From: Rhexocercosporidium sp. MPI-PUGE-AT-0058
Taxonomy: Eukaryota; Ascomycota; Leotiomycetes; Helotiales
Direction: 5' to 3'
NCBI GenBank assembly: GCA_020746875.1
Contig: JAGTJL010000017.1
Span: forward strand, 1,550,001-1,614,000
Length of the DNA stretch: 64,000 bases
A program made the position numbers and the translations under genes. This document shows, piece after piece, positions 55,914 through 64,000 of the stretch (its first letter is position 1; each line of letters begins with the position of its first letter). The notes under the pieces are model-generated. The model did no database searches, was not told the origin of the DNA, and saw nothing but the letters and a program-made list of their open reading frames with translations.

Positions 55914-58900
55914 ATGCCATCCCGCGGGACCCCCTCGTCTTCTTCTTCGACTTCTTCGACTACGCCCCATTTCTCAGCTCATACTCCCTCCGTTACTCCC
56001 AATCCCACACCCACGCCTAGTCACACCAGTCATGTCTCTGCCTCTGCATCTCCCTCGAATATAGAAGGCAGAGGTATCCCACTCTCTACCCTCCGCCCTC
56101 CCACCTCGAATGCCCACGGGTATGCGTCTCGAAACGAAGAAGACGACGACCCAGAACTCGACCCCGAATCTACCAGCGCCCTCCTTCGACAGCACATTCG
56201 AGACAGCGCCGACGATGATACCACAAGCGATACACCGCCCATAGGACTCCAGCCCTTCCGCAGATTCGCAGGACTGATGTCCAAAGCACCCCTCCTTCTG
56301 CGGTCTGCGCCAGGCTTTGGCACAGGCTCGTATGGCGCCGTGCCGGTTGGGACCTCTACGGAGAATAGTGACGACGAAGATGCGGATATTACGAAGAAGG
56401 AAGGTCGGAGGAAGGGGTCCAGGTTGAGGAACACCATAAGCTCGGGAACGCTTGCCTCCAAGTCGGGAGAGTCAACGCGCAGGAGACCTTCCAATGCCAG
56501 ACGGAGGAGCTCGGATGATGAGGTTGTGCCGTCAGAGAGCAGACGGGGGAAGGGAGGAATACCCATTCCGAATACAGAGCAGGATTCCACAGATTCTACA
56601 GACTCTTCAGAAGATGCCATAGACGATGCTTCCACAACGAACGAGGAAGACCCTCCTGACAACTCCCCATATGCCCAGGTTCGAGCGTCGGTCTCCGCCG
56701 TAGACAACACGACCCTCTCGATCAATACCCCTCGAATGTGGGTACTCTCCCTCCTATTTGCCATTCTCGGATCTTCAACGAATCTTTTCTTTTCTTTGCG
56801 ATACCCCAGCGTCTCGATTACACCAGTTATTGCATTGTTACTAGTACATCCTCTCGGTCTGTTGTGGGACCGAGTATTCAAACGACGAGATGACCCAATT
56901 GAGGAGTTTTTAGACGGGTTCAAAACCTCCAGTGGAACAGACACGAATTACGAACACATGGGGAAATGGAGATGCTTGAGAATATGGTTGGGGCAGGGGA
57001 GGTGGAATGAGAAGGAGCATAGCTGTGTTTACATCAGCAGTAATGTGTCGTTTGGATTTGCATTTGCTACCGATGTGATTGTGGAACAAACGCATTTCTA
57101 CAATCAGGAGGTCAGCATCACATATCAGCTACTTTTGATTTTATCCACACAGATCCTCGGATACACGTTTGCTGGATTGACAAGGAGATTCCTAGTACGA
57201 CCAGGAGGGATGATTTGGCCGGGGACACTAATGTCTGCGGCCATGTTCACAACACTGCACAAGGAGGAGAATACGGTTGCCAATGGATGGAAGATCAGTC
57301 GCTGGAAATTCTTCTTCATCGTCTGGGCCTCGTCTTTTGCATTCTACTTCCTGCCAGGACTTCTCATGCCAGCACTGAGTTATTTCAGTGTTGTTACCTG
57401 GTTCTTCCCAAAGAATGTTGTGGTTGCCAATCTGTTTGGCGTCGCATCTGGACTTGGACTTTTTCCGGTCACTTTCGACTGGGCACAGATTGCATACATC
57501 GGATCTCCTCTCTTGACTCCTTTCTGGGCTGCCATGAATGTGGTCGGAGGTCTTGTGATTGTCATGTGGATCCTGGCTCCTCTCGCATATTACAAGAATC
57601 TCTTTTTCTCTTCCTACATGCCGATCCTCTCTTCTGCTGTTTTCGACAATACTGGGAAGATTTACGATGTCAGCAAAATCTTGACCGATGAATTTTTGTT
57701 CGACAGTGAGGCATATCACAAATATAGCAGAGTCTACCTGCCCATCACCTACGTCCTCAGTTATGGCTTGCAATTTGCTGCTCTTGCATCTCTTCTGACA
57801 CATACTGCCTGTTGGCATGGGAAGGATATTTGGAGGCAGTGGTCGAGGTCATTGAAGGAAGTCGGAGGGGAGCCAAAGACAGCATACAAGCCGTTGAACG
57901 ATGGTGGACGATTGAGAAGATCTGATTCGAATATAGAGAACATCATTAGCCAGGAAGATGTCCACAATCGATTGATGAAGAGGTATAACGATGCACCAAT
58001 GAGTTGGTACTTGGTCACATTTGTGAGCATGACCGCTGTGGGTATGTTCGTGGTTGAATAGTAAGTTTTTCGTCTCGAGGGAGTTCTTTCTGACTCGTGT
58101 AGTTACCCTGTGCATCTTCCTTGGTATGGACTTCTCCTCGCTTTGGGGATATGCTCCATTCTCTTTATCCCCATCGGAATCGTCATGGCCATCACAAATC
58201 AACAAAGCAGCATATACCTCATCTGCCAACTCGTCTGTGGTGCTGTGTTCCCTGGAAGGCCTGTCGCGAATATGGTCTTCGTCACATATGGCTACATCTC
58301 ATCCGCGCAAGGGATCAAGTTCTCTGCCGATCTCAAGCTAGGCCATTACATGAAGATTCCACCTCGCATTCTCTTCTCTGTCCAAATGGCCGCAACAGTC
58401 GTCTCGTCAATCACCCAAATCATCGTCCTGAACTGGATGTTCGCCAACGTCCCCAGAATATGCACTCCAAACGCTGTGAATGGTTTTGTCTGTCCTCTAG
58501 CTCGCGTCCACTTCAACGGCAGTATCCTTTGGGGCGTTGTTGGACCCAAGGAATTCTTCGGCCCAAACGCAACATACCATGCTCTCGTATGGTGTTTCCC
58601 AATCGGTGCCATCGCCCCTATCATCCTCTGGCTGTACGCTCGTAACAAGAAAGGGAACATCGTCCGCAAGATCAATCTCCCGGTCCTTTTCGGGTCTCTG
58701 AGCTGGATCCCTCCTGCCACGGGCCTGAATTTCTCGGTCTGGGCTCTTGTCTGCTACCTCTTCAACTACGTGATTCGTCGGCGAGCAGGAGCATGGTGGG
58801 CGAAATACACAATGACGCTCAGTGCAGCATTAGATTCAGGTCTTGCCTTCGGGCTGGTAACCGTCTTCTTTGGATTCGTGTACCCCGGCTTAATGGAGGG

Positions 58901-59006
58901 CTTCAAATGGTGGGGTACGGAGATTTACAAGAGGGGCTGTGATTGGAATGCGTGTCCGTGGAAGGTTGTCCCTGAGGGTCAGCATTTTGGTCCGGATACT
59001 TGGTAG
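55914..59006 (+). CDS. OPT-family oligopeptide transporter with long N-terminal tail
   Basis: Two exons (55914-58060, 58103-59006) around a 42-base intron, 1016 residues. Residues 1-~275 are a hydrophilic, Ser/Asp-rich cytosolic tail. The membrane part starts at MWVLSLLFAILGSSTNLFFSLRYPSV (first 20 being TM1) and carries VLLVHPLG-like LLLVHPLGLLWDRVF, FATDVIVEQTHFYNQ, WPGTLMSAAMFTTLHK, YISSAQGIKFSADLKLGHYM, SLSWIPPATGLNFSVW and NYVIRRRAGAWWAKYTMTLS. These are diagnostic of the OPT superfamily, PT clade. It should import oligopeptides (or glutathione/siderophore-type ligands) with protons. The alternative upstream in-frame codon is not ATG, so 55914 is the start. The tail is longer than in yeast Opt1. 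Confidence 0.93.
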
Positions 59007-59607
59007 ATTGGCGTTTTTGGCATGGATAGGAGTTGATAGGAGATTTGCGTGCATATATACCATTGGGACCAATCCACGCTTCTGCAGTCTACTTTTTGAC
59101 ACTTGAATTGAATAAAATTTTACTCTTAGAGCTGGCATCGCCAAATATGTTTCTCTTGCAATGTCATGGATCTATTCTAGCACTTTGTACAAGACTCCCA
59201 AGAAAGGCGTTCTACATTAAACGAGCCGACAATTGGACAGACATTGGATGCACCCACGATTTGCTACCTTATCCTATGATTTAGACCAGCGTCCTAAGGA
59301 TCTTGAATGGGCTGGCAAGTTCATGGACTAAGGGCGGCCGTTACGTTTTATCACAGTTATCACCATGCATTGAGTTACGTAGCCAGGTGTGGGCAAAGAA
59401 TGGATTCGAATATCTATCTAAAATTATCTATCCATGGCACACAAGTAGAAGGAAAGGAAAAAGACACCTTGAGGATAGGAAAGGAGGACCTCGACGCTTT
59501 GTTCCAAATCAAGTGGAGTTTTCAACCACAGGTACCCCACCTTCATCAGAGTCACAAGAGAAACTCGATTGGGAATCCTGATCATCGGACTCGGCTGAGT
59601 CGGTTGA
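59007..59607. other. Convergent 3' region
   Basis: About 600 bases with the 3' ends of the OPT gene and the minus-strand gene. Antisense ORFs at 59303-59771 overlap the latter and are shadows. Confidence 0.4.
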
Positions 59608-61693
59608 CTAAGTCTCAGCTTCAGGCTTGGAGGGATCGCCAACAACATCAGTCTCTTTATTTGAGAGAGCAGGTTGGTCGACAGCCTTGCCGTCCTCCTC
59701 TTCGGAGTCCTCGTTTGGGCCATCGGTGGAATCGGCCAAAGACTGCGCGGGGGCATCATCCTCGGCCTTGACGTTTGAAAGCAATTCGGTCATTTGAACC
59801 TCTTGCTGTAGCTTCTCTGTGGAAGCTGGGGCTGAGGGTGATTCGGTGCCTGAGCTAGAAATAGGAGCAGAAGTCGAAGAGGTAGCAGCCTGTTCGGCAA
59901 CTTTACCACCAACATTAGTCTTCTCCTGCTTCTCCTTGCAGGTGTTGATTGCCGCTGGGATAGGAGCCAGAGGAAGAGTACGAGTTTCTGCAGTTGCAGT
60001 CGCAGTCTCGCTCTTCGCAAGGTTTTTTCTTCTCTTCCCTGGCCGCAATTCGCTGCTTGGCGATCTCCCTAGCTCTGTCCGAGTTCTTGATCGCTCGAAC
60101 TACGAATATCAAAGCACATAAGCCAGCCTCACTTAGACCAGCGGATTTCCAGTCAAGTATCTGCAAACGTCGAGACTCATTAAGAAGCTGCGTGTCTGAC
60201 CCAGTGTGATTAAAAAGCCTGGCTTCTTGGGTATACCAGTCAATTGACAGTAGTGCTCACACTTCTGGAGCTATAACGACCGGTATTTTGGTCAGAATCT
60301 GTCCAGTTCGATGTCTTGAACGTATTCAACCTTGCGATATACTTGACGCTGTAGAAGTTTAACTCGGCAGGGGTTTTGTACCTGCCATCCTTCAGGTCTT
60401 TGGCTCGACCTTCAAGATATGTTCGAAGTGCCCAGAGAGCATCACCGAAGATCTTGTCAGCGACATCTCCAAGATCAGTCTCGTTGCCATTGAATGTAGT
60501 TGAAATTGGAGCCCGTAGAGCGCCCACCGGCGGTGTAACAGCTTTTGCTGATACTTGAGAAGGGGATAGCTTGTTTGTCTTTTCCGAGCTAGTTCCTGTG
60601 GTGGTGATCTTCGACGGCGTTGCGATTGTTCGAAGTTCGAACATCCTTAGGGTTCAGTGGAACTACTCCGTCTGGCAAGTTGAACTCGAGACCATTCGGT
60701 GACAAGCGCTCTCTCAAGTAAAGCTCAAAATATTTATCTAGAGGAATGGCGACCTGGAGGGCTTCACCCTTCACCCGTCTCGGGATGGATGAGCGTGACC
60801 ACCTGTCCACCAAGAACTCAGCCTAGCGAACCTACTTGGCGCAGCCATTAGAAAGATCAGCCGAGTTTAATGGTTAAATGAACGCGTGGAATTTCCCCAT
60901 GTACTTGAATGACGACAGGGACAAGTTGAGAAATCTCTCAACTCTGCGCACATTGTCACCCGCTTCTCCTGTCCAGGCACGCACAGCTTCGGCTTGTGTA
61001 TTTACCACACAGAACATTAGGAGACCATCTTTGGTCGGTTTTAACGTCAGCTTATGCTTTTGTGCTGGGTCGTATTCCTTCGACCATTCTCCAAATTTCA
61101 TTCCTCTTCCCAACCCAGGAGTTCCATTCAGTCGGTGGTATTTGTTCGGCGGGAGGAGGAGAAGGTTCGGGAGCAGGTGCTGGGGACTGAGCAGCCGCGA
61201 CGAAATTCAAATTTTGATTTCTGCTGATGGTACCGTCTTTGCAGAAGCAGGTTGCTTCACCGCATTGCCCTTGGATTTCGAGGTCGTGCTGACTGCTGGA
61301 GTACCTGTTTCGGTATTCTTCGCAGCTACCTTGACATCTTCGCCTTTGGCTACACCATTCTTGGCGGCTTCCTTGGGAGTCATCGGCTTCGGAGCTGGCC
61401 ATGGCAACTTCTCCAAATCTGGATCGTCCACTGGAAAGAGTTAGCAGGGGTAAAGGCGATTGGGCGGATGACTTACTGTACTTATTCCAAAGCGTGGACT
61501 CGATGAACCAGCGCTTGAGGAACTTCTGGCCAGGATGTACCTGATCAGCCGCCAATTCAAGCACCCGGTATGCTCCTTCGAATTCCCGCAAGTGCTCACG
61601 GGTCACAATCGTGCCCTTGTCTTTCAGCTTTTTCTTCCATATCAGGAAGATCTCGTTCCCATGATTGTCGAAATACCAATCGGGAAACTCCAT
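59608..61693 (-). CDS. Unrecognised multi-exon protein with central TM segment and a frame break
   Basis: ATG at 61693 opens MEFPDWYFDNHGNEIFLIWK. An intron with GTAAGT...CCAG (about 61433-61478) leads to DPDLEKLPWPAPKPMTPKEA. Further coding blocks follow: GRGMKFGEWSKEYDPAQKHK (~61113), ALQVAIPLDKYFELYLRERL (~60760), IFGDALWALRTYLEGRAKDL (~60430), a hydrophobic block SEAGLCALIFVVRAI (~60130), then an acidic Glu/Ser/Ala-rich tail ending KPEAET at 59608. Introns between them are placed only approximately. At T6 (60023-60028) the frame must shift by one base to enter the tail. No domain is recognised; length is roughly 450-500 residues. Membrane association is possible. Gene reality is good, exon map poor. 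Confidence 0.55.
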
Positions 61694-61844
61694 CGTTGCG
61701 GTGGGCGGTAATAGTGTTAATGAAGGAGAATAGAACAGATCGCGACGAGAACGAAATGTTAGATATATGCGCGGTTTAGCGACAGTGAGGTCGCCGGACC
61801 CATAACGATAACGCTAATATTTGACTTGCATATTATTCAAAAGT

Positions 61845-62596
61845 ATGCTCCTTGTGTATGACTCTACTCATAACATTAGTGCCGATCTTAAAGAGTCAGA
61901 CCTAGGACATAGTCACGTCGTAGATTGGTACATAAAGAGAGATCTTATCAAGGTTCTCGATCCCAACAACGAAAGAAATTATGCTGAGAATTTCGTGGAC
62001 CACAACGGAGCACACGACCTGTCGTAGTCAATCGAGAGTCGATTCACTGGGAGCTAGGTGGCAGGTTGTTCGTACCCTTGGAAGCACAATGGCAGTTATT
62101 GCAGGTCCGTTACAACACCAAGTCGTCAGCCAAATCGATTGAAGAGTTGCACGTCGTCACGTACGATCACCCTAAGGTCAACGATGGAGAACAAGTCGTC
62201 GTACACTCCACCTTTCATCTCACCGCCGAAGTCAGACTACGACGTGGCTCTTGTTCCAAGGATGAGACCCGGACATATTGGAGAGATGGGAGTGAGATTG
62301 TTCCTGCTGAGATCGGGGTCTTTCGACTCAAAGAGCCTGGGGTGGCTGACAAGCAGTGGTTAGTCCAAGACAAGGGCCACACCTTTATGCCGTACTACTT
62401 CAGAGGAGATTCTCCAAATGAAGAATGGTCCGAAATGGGCAGATCTGCAAAGGAATTCGAAGAGAGACCATGGGTAATCTATGATGCCGAACAAAGAGCT
62501 CTAACTGCGGCTGCTTTTGAAAGTAAAAGCTTCTCGACTTCGAACAGTGGTCACAGCCAAGAAAAGAGTCAAGGCACCAACAATGGAGGTGCTTGA
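61845..62596 (+). CDS. Unrecognised 236-residue protein
   Basis: Two exons (61845-62023, 62065-62596) join in phase through a 41-base intron (GTAGTC...GGCAG). Exon 1 begins MLLVYDSTHNISADL and has GHSHVVDWYIKRDLIKVLDP. Exon 2 begins FVPLEAQWQLLQVRYNTKS and continues as a probable beta-rich domain (EQVVVHSTFHLTAEVRLRRG; GVFRLKEPGVADKQWLVQDK), ending in a Ser/Gly/Asn-rich tail. There is no signal peptide or TM. No family is recognised. It starts 151 bases from the divergent gene at 61693, so they share a promoter. Confidence 0.5.
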
Positions 62597-62675
62597 GTAC
62601 TGTGGCTATCCTTCGACTTGAATGGGATTGAGGTTGCGAAATTGCTGAACGGACGGAAGTCAGCAATTTAGATAA

Positions 62676-63071
62676 TCAAATGAAGGATCTGGATCTTGAT
62701 CCAATTTCGGTTGTTCCCTTGACATGTGGACTTGTAATGACTTCGGGGAACACATCTGTGGCATTGCAGTTCGCAACCTTGACTTTGCCTGTACAGCACT
62801 TGATCTTGTCTGTTCTGAAATCGTAGCAATACTAGTCGGCGAAGGTCGACTCCTGGAACTCTTCAACGCCTAAGAGTAAGTACCAAACAGGCCGCAGGCC
62901 AACGTCTCTTCTGTAGCTCCTCGAAAATGGAGACCGGGTATCCATCAAGTAACTGGCGAATGCCTGCTCTGCTTTATTCAAACCCCTTGGATGCCACAGG
63001 AAGCGTGTTTTCTCAGACCTCTGTCCCCAGCGCATTCTCCGCCTGAAGCTCACTCCGTCTACCACCGGCAC
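62676..63071 (-). pseudogene. Cysteine-containing frame broken by one TAG
   Basis: A single minus-strand frame reads RWGQRSEKTRFLWHPRGLNK ... VWYLLLGVEEFQESTFAD, then TAG (62834-62832), then YCYDFRTDKIKCCTGKVKVA and NCNATDVFPEVITS, ending with TGA at 62676. The region after the stop has a Cys pattern of a small secreted protein. TAG could derive from CAG. No in-frame ATG precedes the frame, so a first exon is missing or unrecognised. It may be a decayed secreted-protein gene, or two exons with TAG in an intron. Confidence 0.35.
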
Positions 63072-63722
63072 TTGATTTCAGTTCAAGACGGATACGCCCT
63101 CTTGGAACAAAGTCTTGATGCTTACCTAGCCCCTTCCAGAAAGCGAAATATTGATGCACACCTTGCAGTTCTGTAACCTTTTCAATTGCAACATAAGGAC
63201 CTGCACGATTTCGCTGGAGTATTAATCTTCACGAGCTTGGTTCTGGATGACTGTCTCGGTGATTGCAGGCTAGTCTACCACCATGTCTACCAACGACGCA
63301 GAGACGACGCGCGATCATTCTGATGATTGTCTGTCCACCTGCGAGCAGACTATCAAGGTTCCTGCAGGAGCCACAGGTCTTTGTGTCTCCTCGAGAACAG
63401 CCTGCTGAGATCTGAAGCGAGCGAGCTTGAGATCAACATGTCTCGAGAATTTGTATGAGAATGACTCCTTGACAGGACGCTTTGTTCTTCAATAGATATG
63501 ATATAAAAATTTATCATACGATCAATCAGCATCTTCATTGTGCTGAAATCGCAAGCTGCGAGGTGGAATCACAAATGGCTCCGAAGTAGAGTCCCAAGTT
63601 TTGCTACCTGCCACCTTCCCGGTGGTCAGATTAACCCATGGAGTCGGGAAGTTTCTTGCAGATTGCTTGCCTTGAGTGGGATAATCGTCAGTGCGCTGCC
63701 TGTAATTCTGCGTGCTCTCGCT
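63072..63722. other. Intergenic
   Basis: 650 bases. A 41-codon ORF at 63283-63408 has four Cys but no other support. Confidence 0.4.
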
Positions 63723-63724
63723 TA

Positions 63725-63773
63725 CAGTCAGGGAAAGCGAGTGTCACAGGAAAGCAAGTGTCACAGCTCAGAT
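63725..63773. repeat. Terminal inverted repeat, CAGTC type
   Basis: Contains AAAGCGAGTGTCAC and AAAGCAAGTGTCACAGCTCA as a direct duplication. The mirrored counterpart must lie beyond 64000. Confidence 0.55.
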
Positions 63774-63834
63774 TCCCCCGCACCACCTAATTTGTATGGT
63801 AATTAGGAATCTACACCGTTAATTATTATTAAAA

Positions 63835-63999
63835 TTATACAAAATTAGCATTACGAGTTATAGAGTCAATTGAGCCTGCATTAGACTCAATATCAGAGCT
63901 GTCTAGTGCCTTAGGTATATCTTCGAGCTCTGCGTCCGGCGCAGGGGAAGACTCCATTAAATTCTTATAATCAATGGCCTCTCTTACTATAGGCTCTGT
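63835..63999 (-). CDS. Partial ORF, probable transposase C-terminus
   Basis: An open frame of 54 codons enters from beyond the window and ends with TAA at 63835. It is acidic (MESSPAPDAELEDIPKALDS; SIDSITRNANF). Its position just inside a pogo-type terminal repeat suggests the C-terminal tail of that element's transposase. The visible part has no catalytic motif, so this is inference from position. Confidence 0.4.
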   Translation of the reverse strand, partial: TEPIVREAIDYKNLMESSPAPDAELEDIPKALDSSDIESNAGSIDSITRNANFV

Positions 64000-64000
64000 A

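Larger units (their letters stand above)
63725..64000 (-). mobile_element. End of a second pogo/Fot1-like element
   Basis: The terminal repeat (63725-63773) starts CAGTCAGGGAAAGCGAGTGTC after a TA and contains two AAGCxAGTGTCAC units. Inside it, AT-rich sequence leads to a minus-strand ORF running off the window end. The repeat aligns with that of the element at 2729-2782. This copy shows no stop codons in its visible ORF. Confidence 0.55.

Noticed and set aside
56030..56944. 304-codon minus-strand ORF within the OPT gene tail
   Set aside because: Antisense shadow of the low-complexity Ser/Asp-rich N-terminal tail of the OPT transporter.
63283..63408. 41-codon ORF with four Cys
   Set aside because: Too short, no signal peptide, no splice partner found.
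1..64000. CRISPR arrays, operons, ribosome binding sites
   Set aside because: None seen; introns and gene families show this is eukaryotic nuclear DNA where these are not expected.

Overview
The window reads as nuclear DNA of a filamentous ascomycete. A Leotiomycetes/Helotiales-type fungus is my best guess but is not proven. Evidence: most genes are split by 40-85 base introns with GTRNGT donors, CTAAC-like branch sites and YAG acceptors. Fungal families dominate: CE5 cutinase, PTR2, OPT, GRAM-VASt sterol transfer, Hsm3 and RPC31. The old repeats are AT-rich and carry only TAA/TAG stops inside otherwise readable transposon frames, the mark of repeat-induced point mutation (RIP). Exon junctions below were placed by reading-frame continuity; single-base errors are possible.

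Layout. 1-2782: a RIP-degraded LTR retrotransposon inserted in a Fot1/pogo DNA transposon. 4.1-11.6 kb: a small secreted Cys protein, a large GRAM-VASt ER sterol-transfer protein with two apparent single-base frame breaks, and a putative MIT/coiled-coil (Atg38/NRBF2-like) protein. 11.6-25.2 kb: a gene-poor accessory island whose core is kinase, CorA-like two-TM protein, kinase, all on the plus strand; the two kinases share an extra N-terminal domain. A 74-residue three-exon gene follows. 25.2-35.7 kb: an FAD oxidase broken by a TGA codon, a 107-residue protein, an intact solo LTR in an AT-rich block, a P450 and a 1180-residue Ser/Thr-rich secreted wall protein. 36.3-38.9 kb: housekeeping pair Hsm3 and Pol III subunit RPC31, head to head. 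42.1-51.5 kb: PTR2 peptide transporter, ABCF ATPase, one-TM protein, cAMP-receptor-like GPCR. 52.8-59.0 kb: GPI-anchored cutinase, a MITE with about 50-base inverted ends, and an OPT transporter. 59.6-63.1 kb: two unrecognised genes and a decayed ORF. 63.7-64.0 kb: the end of a second pogo-like element whose terminal repeat resembles that of the element at 2.7 kb.

How the genes fit together. Nutrient sensing and uptake genes (PTR2, OPT, GPCR) and secreted or wall proteins (cutinase, Ser-rich protein, small Cys protein) are interleaved with housekeeping genes. The least explained unit is the kinase/CorA-like/kinase island. It looks like a membrane-signalling cassette in a transposon-flanked, gene-poor region. 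Its biological role is inference only.
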